Below, in pieces: positions 22,501-32,447 of a stretch of 64,000 nt of DNA (position 1 is its first letter; the number at the start of each line of letters is the position of its first letter). Origin of the DNA: Podospora pseudocomata (lineage: Eukaryota > Ascomycota > Sordariomycetes > Sordariales > Podosporaceae); NCBI RefSeq assembly GCF_035222375.1, contig NW_026946366.1, positions 992,001 to 1,056,000 of the forward strand. The letters are read 5' to 3'. The notes under the pieces were generated by a model that saw only the letters and a list, made by a program, of their open reading frames with translations, was not told the DNA's origin and did no database searches. The position numbers were made by a program, and so were the translations under genes.

Positions 22501-25282
22501 TCAGCCGAGTCCGGAGACGGCAAGGTCGGGGGCGGAAAAGGTGGACGACGTGACGATGAGCCAGTTTGATGGCTCGAAGGATAATATGACGACACTACCC
22601 GAGTCTGAACTGGAAAACGCAAAGCTCCGGGCCGAAAATGTCAGGCTTCTGCAAATGATCGCAGCTGACGAGGAGGAGATCGCTCGATTGGACGTGATCA
22701 ACGACGCGTTCAAGAAAGAGGTCGTTGTGCTGCAAGCAGCGCTTGAGGCTGAGAATATAAACGTCCTGGATGCAGGCTGGGCGACTGATCGGGAAAACGA
22801 GATATTGAAGAAGACGAGGGAAAAGGCGGTAGAGTCGGTCACGCCCTTTGAGCTGTGGAGAGATAGGGAGTTTGGCCGTCCCGATAACCGAAAAGCCAAG
22901 AAAAAAGGCGAAGAGTACATCCTGTTGTTCGAGCAAGGCTTTGGTGATGTGCTGGACAAGCTCTTGGCCTTGGACGATGATAAGTTGAAGGCGTCCCTGC
23001 GCAGGTTCCGGGCCGAGGTCACCAAGGCAGAACAACCGAATGCTGCTGATGAGGATGTATTCGGAGCCCAGCCAATGGCCAAACCGGAAAGCAAACCGCA
23101 AAAGCCACCTCCTGGCTCATATTATGCCACTGATAGAGCGACGGCAGCGACTAGCACAGCGAGTCGTCCAACAACAGCAATAACCTCCCGCACCATTCCC
23201 GGGCCCAACATGAGGCCAGGTCTACCGACAATTGAGGAGAGTTCTTCCAGCCCTGCCGATGAAAGCCCAACGACAGCAGCCCAGCTGAGAATGCAAGGTC
23301 GACGATCGTCATCGGCTGGGGGTGGCGCAAAGCGTGCCGAAATCTTGGACTTTGAAGAGTGGCTGCTAAGGGGAGGTGCCGTTCTGAAGGGAGGTGCTAG
23401 GCTGAGGGGCGGTCGTCCGCTAGGGCAAGTTATGGATGCCGATTACGAACTCAACTGGCGAGCCCGCCGATTAAAGTCGCTCCGGACGTTTTATGGCGAA
23501 ATGGAGGCGAAAGACACGGAAAAGGGCGATGACGAAGGCGCTGCGTGGGCGAGAGATAGAAAGGAAGATTGCGCAGATATGGAGATGTGCTGGATCGGTT
23601 GGAAGCACAAATCCGATGCCTTGCTCGAAGGCGAAAGACAAGCTAGTCTCTTTAGGAGTACGCCCATCGGCGTGGGCGAAAGACCGGACTGGTTCCCGGA
23701 TGAGGTTGATGAGGATCTTGACCTTGATCTCTTGGACATGGAGACCAAAGGTAGCTTGAAGGCCTACGTCTCGGAGTACCATGAGAAGTTCAAGGGTTTG
23801 TTCCGGGTCTCGGGCGATAAAGCATGGCGCGGGTCAGTCAATGACACTGATTCATTGCTAGGCAAGACTGCGGCGGGTCGTCGACTGGGCAGTAGGACCC
23901 CTCCTCATGGGGGAGGACCACATGCCACAGCGACTGCTTCACTGGGAGGAGGACGACAGACCACAGTTACTCCTTCTCAGGGAGGGAGACAACAGGCTAC
24001 AGTGACTCCTCAAGGGCCACAAGTCGGTGGACGTGTAACGGGAGGGCGACAACCTACAGTAACTCCTCCAGGGTCCTCCGTCGGCGGTCGTATAACGGCA
24101 GGAAGACGATCTACAGTCACTCCTCAAGGGCGGTCCGTAGGCGGGCGCATAGTGGTACGCCAGCCTACAGTAACCCCTCAAAGGCCCTCCGTCAGCAGGC
24201 GCATAGCGGGACGACAGCCTACAGCAACCCCTCCGGGCCCTACTCAAAGACCACCTGTCGGCACAGCCACGACAAAAGCCCCGACGCCATCTCACCCTTT
24301 TGCGGGTTTCACCCCGATGGCACCAAGAGTAAAACCTGCCGTCCCAGGTCAGAGCTCCTCAACCGAAGTCTCGGAAGAGGAAGAGGGGAACAAGATCGAT
24401 ACGACGCAGCAGTCCGTCGGCAGCACCACGCCCTCAATGCCACCGCAGCCGGGGTCTCTACGGCACCTCTCCTTCCAACCTCACCCGAGGATAGGGGGGA
24501 TGGTTCAGGGAGGGCGACGGTCGGGGCTCACACCGGATAGGACGGTCCATTTTGCGACTGGGGTGACGGTCATGGAGTATGATGATGACCCGAGCACGCC
24601 GGTGTACGAGAGGTTTAGTGACGAGGAGGAGGAGGAGGAGGAGGAGGAGGAGGATGCTCCAGCGCCGCAGCAAATTGCGGGGAGGAAGAGGTCGATCGAT
24701 GAGACTGGGGAGGTGGTGGATCAAGGGGGGTGTCACGGCAGGGCAGACCACTGCGCCAAACCTGTTGTGATTGCTATCAAAAGCTACAAGTGAGCCAAGC
24801 TTCCTGGCTTGGCTCGCTCCAGTGGTATATATATGGTGACGCCGCCACAGCCGTCACATCTCCCCCCCCTCGACGAGAGCCCCCGCGAGCTGCTGCTCCA
24901 GCGAGGCCTTCGAGTGCCATTTATCATCGAGAAGAGGGCATATATATGGTAACTGAAAGTCCTACCACTCCATATACCCGAGCGCGGTCTTCCCGGCAGC
25001 AAGCTCCAGAGTACATGCAAAGCGGGCTCAGACTTTCCAAGAGCGTGGCTCGAACCCACGCTCCCGTGCAAGCTTGGCTCAAATGTCACGGCAGGGCAGA
25101 CCACTGCGCCAAACCTGTTGTGATTGCTATCAAAAGCTACAAGTGAGCCAAGCTTCCTGGCTTGGCTCGCTCCAGTGGTATATATATGGTGACGCCGCCA
25201 CAGCCGTCACAGGGGGAGGGAGAATCCCAAGAGGCCGAAGCCTACTGTGGAGGGGGGTTCTTCTGAGTCGGAGGAGCTTTAG
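19511..25282 (+). CDS. Large protein with two Ulp1-like (C48) folds, 3' end interrupted by a miniature LTR element
   Basis: One long exon is open from ATG 19511 (MAAKELPRHILDDFGDPVPG) to a TGA at 24791-24793, about 1760 aa as it stands. Residues about 150-360 resemble a Ulp1/SENP cysteine protease: His223 in AHW, Asp245 in FFFDSS, Gln307 and Cys313 in QSDNWSCSLQ. Residues about 690-880 repeat the fold (His780 in KHW, Asp796 in YDSD), but the nucleophile position is Ser850 in HWDSGLF. Between them lie a K/E-rich stretch and tandem EKQAT repeats. After them come a predicted coiled coil (about 1025-1090), GGR..TVTP repeats and an acidic run. Ulp1-like enzymes cut ubiquitin-like modifiers; activity here is unproven. 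The last 20 codons before the stop come from an inserted element. Bases after the insertion, in the frame of the preceding host codons, give an acidic tail ending at TAG 25280-25282. Confidence 0.75.
24731..24858 (-). repeat. LTR of the miniature element, left copy
   Basis: A 128-bp terminal repeat. It contains TATATATA and a 9-bp inverted repeat around a 6-base loop at 24792-24815. Its first 63 bases are read as the 3' codons and stop of the host gene. Confidence 0.75.
25084..25211 (-). repeat. LTR of the miniature element, right copy
   Basis: Identical by eye to 24731-24858 over 128 bases, with the GGGGG target duplication immediately to its right. Confidence 0.75.
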
Positions 25283-25700
25283 GGAAACATGGCAGGATAT
25301 TGATTGTTGGTTTTAGTTTATTTGGATATTTTATCTTTTGGGAAAAAAACCGGTTGGGGCTATTTGGACATTTTCTTGTTTTTGCCGCAGTTGTTTTTGT
25401 TTAGTATTTTGCTACGGTTTAGCGGGGAAAATGCATTTGGTATCTTTGCGCGATGGTGACTGTTTGAGGTATGTATTGTGACTTGGAAAAAGATGATTGT
25501 GATTTCTCTCGTTCTCGTCCCCTATAAATCCAGATAGACGGACGGTGAGTTGCAAACTGGACATTTTCATCACGCACGTGCAGTGGAAGGTTGTGACTGT
25601 GGTATTCAGGGGTAAGTAAACAAACATTTATTCAGGAGGTGCCAAGATATCTAGCGTGGAGGAGTTGAGAGTGGATCACGGAAAAAAGTAATCGCCAAAA
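25283..25700. other. 3' flank of the Ulp1-like gene
   Basis: T-rich 3' flanking sequence with no supported gene. Confidence 0.45.
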
Positions 25701-25754
25701 ACATACAACACCAGGGATTCCCCAGTGGTCACCCACCTAAGTACTGATCTGGCG
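25701..25754 (-). rRNA. 5S rRNA 3'-half fragment (pseudogene)
   Basis: On the minus strand the sequence reads AGTACTTAGGTGGGTGACC, then a GGAATCCC block, then GTTGTATGT and a T5 run. This is the 3' part of fungal 5S rRNA, including the internal box C promoter element and a Pol III terminator. The expected 5' half is absent, since the upstream bases do not match 5S. Dispersed 5S genes and pseudogenes are normal in Sordariomycetes, so this is probably a truncated copy. Confidence 0.65.
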
Positions 25755-25857
25755 ATACCAGTTTTATCTTTTGAGATATCTACCACTCAAATTTGTGACA
25801 GAACGAGGGCTGAAAATGGCCGCGATAGATCTTCATGTTAAGCAATTAACGGCTGTA

Positions 25858-26196
25858 TGTCACAGTTAAGCCAACAGGCAGGTCAGACCGTGTGCGGGGC
25901 GCAACGCGCACAGCCAATCGCTAGTAGAACCAATCAGGACGGGAGTAGCCTTACCCGTGGGATCATTGCCAAGGGGTAATGATCCAGGAGACCACGAGAT
26001 CTATATTACGGAGGAACTGGCTGGTGTAGATAGACAGTTCCACAGTATGCAATACAAGTCACAATCGTTGGTATACAGACTATTGTGATTGAGACAAGCC
26101 ATTGTTGTACACTGTTTAGCTGTGCCGAACCAGGATTGTTCAGAAGTGCCTTCAACCAGTATCCCTTTCAGAGGCTCTGGATAGGGGTTCGTCACA
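25858..26196 (+). mobile_element. LTR-retrotransposon relic, LTR-like copy A
   Basis: A segment starting TGTCAC and ending GTTCGTCACA. Its 3' half is closely shared with copies at 30609-31003 and 39306-39485 (blocks ACTGTTTAGCTG and CCGAACCA, TATCCC.TTC, GGGGTTCGTCACA). It also shares a GAACTGGCTGGTGTAGATAG block with the LTR at 31242-31610. No matching target duplication was found. It is an old, solitary fossil. Confidence 0.6.
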
Positions 26197-26302
26197 CAGA
26201 ATTCTAAAATTATCTGCAAATTGACCCATCCTCCCAGGCCCTTCTGGTGTTAAGTTAGAAAAAAGAAATAAAGAGAACGAATAGAGAGAACTTAAAAATA
26301 TA

Positions 26303-28978
26303 TTATATGTCGCGCGAGAAGCCTATAGTAAACACTCGCCCTGATGAACAGCCAAAAGCTACCATCCGCCCTTGGATTACAGAGCAGATTGGGCGGTATT
26401 CAGGTGGTAACCATAGCACATTCTGGCCGTTACAAATAACCCAGGTCTTGTCTGGCCCCAACCTATACCCATGCGCCCTTAGATTATACGCCGAAAAGGC
26501 GACCGAGGTAACCTCGTCGCTATGGCTTTGGAGCGTCTGGAGGCATTGGCCCGAGGCGGGATCCCAGACCTTAACGGTACGGTCCCATGAACCGGATGTG
26601 AGCCGCTGGCCGTCCGCTGAAAAGGCGACCGAGGTAACCGGGCCACTATGGCCTTGGAGCGTCTGGAGGCATTGGCCCGAGGCGGGATCCCAGACCTTGA
26701 CGGTACGGTCGTGTGATCCGGATGCGAGCCGCTGGCCATCCGCCGAAAAGGCGACCGAGGTAACCTCGTAGCTATGGCCTTGGAGCGTCTGGAGGCATTG
26801 GCCCGAGGCGGGATCCCAGACCTTGACGGTACCGTCGCCTGCACCGGATGCGAGCCGCTGGCCATCTGCCGAAAAGGCGACCGAGGTAACCTCGTAGCTA
26901 TGGCCTTCGAGCGTCTGGAGGCACGCATTCCAGTCCGCTTCTACTACTGGCTTTGCACTGATCCAGCTAGGTTCTTCCGTCTTAAATCTCTTCTTCATTA
27001 GACTACCAAGCGGTGCAAATACGAGGGCTGATGTGTACGCCTGCAGAGGGGCTTGCTCGATTATCCATCTATAGGAGAGAGCGAACCGGTGCGCATCCCG
27101 AATAAAGGTTGTTAGCTGCCTTTGATGAGTTCGCCCCTGTGTCTCTGTTAGTATGGCTCTCTAGTCTTAGTGATCTATACTTACTAGTAGGCCCTCAAGT
27201 TTTCTTATAGCAATAACACCCTCCGACATAGCTCGGAGTAGACTAAGAGCTTCGAGCCAGTAAAGATATTTCTGTTCAAGGAACGTCTGGACCGCAACCA
27301 GTGTGTTGCGTTGTGGCGTGTCTTTATCAGAAATCGACTCGCGGAGATGGTCAACCCAGAAGACGCACGAATACCGGACTGTGGCCAGCGGGTCTGGACA
27401 TGGCGTTTGAATCCCGTTGATTGGGAATCCCGGTAACTTTAAACCGTATATGTCGCGGTGCAATATCGTAGACATCGCACTTAGCGACCTTGAGAAGACG
27501 CTATCGTGTACATCGTCCTTCCCTTGAGGGAAAACCCAATTAACAACGTCTCGTGAATCTTGGTGCGTGCCGTTGCTGAGTAGGAAGTCTTTAGCGGATT
27601 GGTGGACGAATGATATCGTGTGTTGGCGCAGTGTCAGGAAAGAGCCGCAAAGCCCTACGATCTCTGTTAGATCCTCCACATTTCCAGAGGAACAGTCTGG
27701 CATATCTACGAGGGCCGGTAGTTCGTTTAATGTGATAGGTCGGTATACGACCGAGATGACAGCCAGTATTCTTTGGAGAAGTTTAGCATTCCTCGACTTG
27801 TTGATCTGGTCCCTCATCTGTTCATAGATTGCATCGAGCCCAGGCGGAAATGTTGTTAATATCTCCACAGCTTCCCATCTCGAGATCTTGGCGAGCTCTT
27901 GACAAACCAACGCTACCCAGAGGAAGGTCCCATGTGCGTTCGTATCCAAATAGCGCTTGACAGCGTCCCGCGTATCGTTATTGTATTTTTTCCGCTTCGC
28001 AAGCTTATTTATTTCCGACTGGATATATATGGTGACAGCAGCGGAGACAGACTCTTCATTCAGCTCAAGACGTAGGCTTACTTTCTGCGTTGCGGTGTTG
28101 AGATTCTCCTCGATGCCCGGCCAGTTGCGACTGGATACGAGCCACTTGACTTTCGGGTATGCTGATGACTTGCTTGCGATAAGGTCGAGAAGCAGGTCCC
28201 AGTCTCCAGTACACTCGTCAAGCGCGTCAATGATTAGATATGTTCCCCGTAACTTCGGGTCTTCGAGAATGTTGGTGAAGATCTCTAACAATGCCACCCA
28301 TGAAGTGGGGCCTTGGAAGCGCTCTTTCCCCAAACCAACGTAGCTTTCGCGAACGTGTGAAATAAGTTCCGGCTGCTGCTTGGTCACAAGCATGTAGATC
28401 AGCCCACGGAGGACCGCTGTAGCATTGCTGATGCGATCGTCCGTGGCCTGACAGAAGAAGAACGCGATGTTGTCTGTGCGCGCAGTGGCCTTCTCCAGCT
28501 CATCAATTATTCCGCAGAGCAACATCGTTTTGCCCTTGCCAGGATCGCCTCTAACCCAGAGCAACTGGCCATCTCGGTCGTCGCGCCATCGTTGGAAATC
28601 GACATGGCTGAGAACCCAGTAGTATGACTCTCTGAGGAGACCACCCTTTCTTAACTCGATATTTCTCTTGTAAAGGCGGGGGTCGGTTGCCTGCAGGTAG
28701 GTGAGGCATTGTTTGTCTTTCTGACCTGGAAACTTGGTGGTTAACGAGTCACTCCGGCAGCGACGTAGACGTAGGGTGTATATCCAACGTGCCCTCGATA
28801 TGTATATGCTGATGATAGGTTCTGGAATCGTACTATGTTAGTACTGTACTGCCGCTTAAATTAATGCAGTCGTCGAGATGTATTCTTACGAGTTATCTGA
28901 GGGGCCAATATGCTGGGCTGGTGCGTTGTTCTCATAGTGCTGGCGATCCAAGGCAGGGACTGTATCAGACGATGCCAT
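26303..28978 (-). CDS. NACHT-WD40 NLR receptor without HET domain, partner candidate of the adjacent HeLo gene
   Basis: Three exons on the minus strand (28890-28978, 27185-28832, 26303-27136) stay in frame for about 856 aa. Introns are 57 and 48 nt with GTAAGA and GTAAGT donors and ACTAAC branch sites. The N-terminus (MASSDTVPALDRQHYENN, then APAQHIGPSDNS) has no HET domain, followed by about 40 residues of unclear type. Then come KGGLLRESYYWVLSH, P-loop GDPGKGKT (about 125-132), Walker B YLIIDALDEC, and three and a half WD40 units (CLQTLQGHS..VTSVAFSADGQRLASGS). It ends in a C-terminal cap (GQNVLWLPPEY ... FSRDI) shared with the NLR at 32448-36819. Such receptors bind a ligand through WD40 repeats and oligomerise through NACHT. 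It lies divergent to the HeLo gene, 493 bp away. The first exon rests on splice signals only. Confidence 0.8.
26470..26925 (-). repeat. Short 126-bp WD40 array of the second NLR
   Basis: Three full units plus a partial one, 126 bp apart. Between-unit differences concentrate at the two residues after GHS and around SG..D, matching the variable positions of the other arrays. Confidence 0.85.
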
Positions 28979-29471
28979 TCTGGTCTGCTCTCTGATGAGG
29001 TAGAGAATATGCGACGATTGCTTTCAAGGCGGCATAGCTAGCAAACCGGTTTGCAGGTTGCCTAATTGCTTGAGAACCGTCCTGAGGCAGACCTGAGAGC
29101 TCTCTTCTTGTATCCCGCTCATTATTTGAGAAAGGCGGGGTCGTCGGCTTCAAGGGGGGATCGTCGTCGGGCTCCAAGCCGCCACAAATGGCTGGCTGGC
29201 TTGGTCCAGTGTAGAGTACATGGTCGAATCAGCTCCGAGAAGTGGTTGCACTGGCCACATTTTGGCCGCATGTCTGCAGCAATTCTGCATCTCTGGCAAC
29301 TGTGGCTTCTGCAGTCACTCAATAATGGCAGATTTAAGCCCGATTGATTTGGCATAAATACACCCTGCATGTCCCAAGATGTATGCCCTAAAGAGTCTGT
29401 GTCAAGTTCCTCCGAGCCCATAACCACCAGCCTGTCTTAAGCTTCTTACATTGTGACACATACAAGTCGAC

Positions 29472-30354
29472 ATGACGGGCGTCGTAGAAGGAATCGAAGC
29501 GGTATCTGGGTTGGCCGGCCTCTTCAACACGGCCATAACCTGGTTCGACTACGTCCTCGTTGCCAGGCAGGCGGCTCCGCGACTGCAGTCGCTATTGGTG
29601 AAACTCGACGCCGCGCAGCTGCGGCTGACGCGCTGGGGCAAGGCGGCCGGCCTTAAAGGCTCGCAGATGAGGATGAAGAGTCACTGAAGAGTTCAGGCTC
29701 GTTCCAGCTCGACGAATCGGAAGAGCAGCTAGCGGTCGTGACGTTCCAGGCCGTGGCGGATCTCTTTGAACAGTGCAAGAAACTTTGTCACCACGAGCGC
29801 AAAGGCAAAGAGCAAAGACGACCCCAGTGCCACAGAGAACGAGGTCAGCCCATTTAGTACGGTTGGCCTGAACTGGAACCCTATGCACCGCTACCTTTAT
29901 GGGAAAATGAGAGACATCGCCGACGGCCGCAAAAATAAAGTCTCGGTCGCGCGGCGGGTCAAGTTCGCCATCTACAAGAAAGAGCATCTCGAGAAGTTCA
30001 TCAAAGATATTAACGATCTTATCGACGAGCTATATAAGATCCATGAACCACCCGTGGAGGAGCAGGAGGAGCTCGGCAAGGAGGAACTAGCGAAGTTTCT
30101 TGAGGTCCTGAAGGAGTTGGATGTCGCTTCCGACCGCGATCCCGTCATACGCTCTGCTGTGCAGAATATTCTCAAACAAGAGGCAAGTAGAACTTCATTT
30201 AACCTTGCCGTTTGATATACATCGCTTATATATTACGCAGAACATTGCTACTACTTACAATACGGAGAGCTCCACAGTCCAGAATATAGGAAATCATCAA
30301 GGCGGCCAATATACAATGACGGTTGGGGTCGATGGCAACAAGAAGGGGCGCTAG
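29472..30354 (+). pseudogene. HeLo-domain (HET-S-like) cell-death effector, frame broken
   Basis: The N-terminus (MTGVVEGIEAVSGLAGLFNT, then DYV..AR and KLDAAQLRLTRWGKA) matches the start of HeLo domains. Further downstream KVSVARRVKFAIYKKEHLEK and FIKDINDLIDELYKI match the domain's C-terminal helices. HeLo domains form membrane-disrupting helical bundles in HET-S and related proteins. The frame is interrupted about twice between these parts, so this copy looks inactive unless the interruptions are sequence errors. A probable GC-AG intron (30183-30240) leads to a 37-residue tail containing STVQNIGNHQGGQ, which resembles the amyloid repeats of HET-s (VLIGNEYGG). The gene is divergent to the NLR ending at 28978, the arrangement known for NWD2/HET-S. 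Confidence 0.75.
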
Positions 30355-30608
30355 GTTGTCGGCAAGTGCGAATACACATGGCCTGGAGAAACGTCGCAGG
30401 CCACTACAGTGGCCCGACATAAGAATATTGCTAGTTAGCTGGTAATATAGTGTGTTTTAGCTACGGTCTCTTATCCTCTAGACGCTCGGACCCCACGATG
30501 CGACACACCCCACAATACAATATGTGCCTACATTACACCTACACCACAATATCATGTCTAGATCATCCATTTGTAGGCCAAATTCTATAGAACAAAATGT
30601 AGACTACA
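30355..30608. other. Intergenic region
   Basis: No feature recognised between the HeLo relic and the next LTR-like segment. Confidence 0.4.
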
Positions 30609-31003
30609 TGTCACAACCTTAACATCGGGAACGGTGGAGTGGCGTAACCAATCAGGAGAGGGTCGTAACGATCGGAGCGATCATAGTCAATGACACTAAG
30701 GAATGCAATGAGCGCGGAAGCATAGCCGATAAGAAACCTAGGAGAGCCATGGCGATCATTGCGATCATGAGCGACGAGCAGATTGATCACGGTGATCAAG
30801 GACTTGGCAAGGTCTATATATACGAGGAACTAGATAGCTCGTAGATAGTTCTGCCGTATACAATCACGGCTTATATTCACGGCATCTTATGTTTACATTG
30901 AGACAATCTTGTTGTGCACTGTTTAGCTGCACCGAACCAACATTCAGAAGTCAGCCTTCAATTGTGTATCCCCTTCAAAGGTTCTGGATAGGGGTTCGTC
31001 ACA
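30609..31003 (+). mobile_element. LTR-retrotransposon relic, LTR-like copy B
   Basis: It starts TGTCAC and ends GGGTTCGTCACA. The last ~200 bases match the copies at 25858-26196 and 39306-39485, while the first half differs and holds GATCGGAGCGATCATAG-like inverted motifs. No matching target duplication was found. It is an old fossil. Confidence 0.55.
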
Positions 31004-31011
31004 TATTATGT

Positions 31012-31012
<1 letters not shown>

Positions 31013-31040
<28 letters not shown>
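31013..31040 (+). repeat. (TAA)n microsatellite
   Basis: A TAA trinucleotide tract about 28 bases long. Confidence 0.9.
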
Positions 31041-31042
<2 letters not shown>

Positions 31043-31140
31043 TATTAACGCCCGGCGGCTAAGCCGAAAGGGCAACTATTACCGGTTGAAGCATACATTC
31101 CCAAAGATATGTCTTGATCTCCGTAACGCCCGTGCAAAGT

Positions 31141-31222
31141 CCATCCAGACTATCATTTCGAGGGAAATCCAATGCTGATTCTGGAAGGCATACTGCTAAA
31201 AACTAAGGAAGATTTCTCTCCC
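31141..31222 (+). repeat. Dispersed repeat fragment, related to 5471-5552
   Basis: Matches the minus strand of 5471-5552 at most positions. It ends about 20 bases before a solo LTR, so the LTR inserted close to or within an older copy of this repeat. Confidence 0.6.
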
Positions 31223-31241
31223 GTTTTTACATTCACTCTCC

Positions 31242-31610
31242 TGTTACGCCCCAAGCGTAATACCCCTGTACAGGAACCACTGGGTGTCACGGTTCTGGAA
31301 GACGGCGGGGTCCGCGGTCCAGTATCGGCAAATCAGGAGCGGACCGGGATACCGTCTGTAAGTCAACGGTCCACGGTCCACTGGTCTATATATACGGAGG
31401 AACTGGCTGGTGTAGATAGACAGTTCCTCATGTAAGCAATTCAAGTTCGTTTGTCTACAATCTACTCTCAGTAGCTCTTTGTTAGAACAACCTGTTGTTG
31501 ACAGTGAACCCGTGTCTGAGACGCTTGTCACAACCTTCGATCATCCTGTCATATTCACCTTCGGCGTACTGCCTTGCAGTCTGTATCCATTCCTGGTGCA
31601 GGTTGTAACA
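31242..31610 (+). mobile_element. Solo LTR with 5-bp target duplication
   Basis: A 369-bp segment beginning TGTTACG and ending TTGTAACA, flanked on both sides by TCTCC (31237-31241 and 31611-31615). It contains a TATATATA box. No internal retrotransposon genes are adjacent, so this is a solo LTR left by recombination. It is related to the solo LTR at 44182-44627. Confidence 0.85.
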
Positions 31611-31615
31611 TCTCC

Positions 31616-32447
31616 CTCATCTTCCAATGGACTCAGGCGCATAAGCGCCAACAGAAAATAAAACTTGAAAATAAAACGAGGCGGCAAAAATAAATTTCGG
31701 GATCCTAGTGCCAATGAGGCATACATGGAGAATGCATTCCCGAGAGGTGTGATAGTTAACTGCCCCATTCTATTCTTTTATGGTTGGATAGGTACCAACT
31801 TTGCCAGCTCGTTTTCATGATCGTGCTATACTACCTTAAGTCACGCCTTTACCGAAGATTCGGCTAAGTTTATTGATCGCTGCGGCACAGCGGAACCCCT
31901 CGACCTCGCCTTACCGCGTATTAGACAAATATAAGGTTGTTTACGCCCAGATCCCAAATCCTCGACCTTTGCCTCTCTAGACTCATCGACTCCTTATGCA
32001 TTTGACAAGACGGTGACACTTACTGCGCGGCAACGAAGACCCCACACCCAAAAGGGCCACCAGGGGAAAACCAGTAAGATCTTATACGGACCAATTATAT
32101 CCCTACCACAGTTAAACACCTCAAAGGGTGCTGGACCCCGGTTTAACACTAACCCACCAGTTCCAAATCTCTGTGGCAAGCTAGCTGGAGCGCGTGATAA
32201 TACTACGCCTCCTTCGAACCACTGCTGGGCCCAATTGCTATTGCCACAAGCTTATTTTACGTTATCGACTAACCTGTCGTTTTGGAAGAAGCTGCAAACC
32301 ATGATATTGCCAGCTAAACGTGGAAATATGCATCGTCTTGATGCAGGATTGAAATGCAAGAATTATTTGGTCTATAAATATACTCCACCCCTTTGGTGGT
32401 AAATAAGGAAAAAGAAATATAGGAGAAAGAAGATGAAGGTCGAAATG
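31616..32447. other. Intergenic region
   Basis: No gene is supported; this is the 3' flank of the intact HNWD gene. Confidence 0.45.

Larger units (their letters stand above)
24731..25211 (-). mobile_element. Miniature LTR element (TRIM-like), young, non-coding
   Basis: Two 128-bp direct repeats (24731-24858 and 25084-25211), identical by eye, bound a 225-bp non-coding interior. Both start TG and end CA and are flanked by a 5-bp GGGGG target duplication. A purine run (GAGGGGGGGAGA, minus strand) abuts the repeat at 24858, which suggests the element lies on the minus strand. This architecture fits a TRIM, a non-autonomous LTR element moved by another element's enzymes. No primer-binding site was assigned. 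Identical repeats and an exact target duplication indicate a recent insertion. It looks whole. Confidence 0.75.

Noticed and set aside
24730-25316. Open frames of 138 and 80 codons over the miniature LTR element
   Set aside because: They start in the terminal repeats and translate repeat sequence; the element has no coding capacity.
25858-26196. Target-site duplications around LTR-like copies A and B
   Set aside because: The five bases on each side do not match (CTGTA/CAGAA for A; CTACA/TATTA for B), so I do not call them clean solo LTRs.
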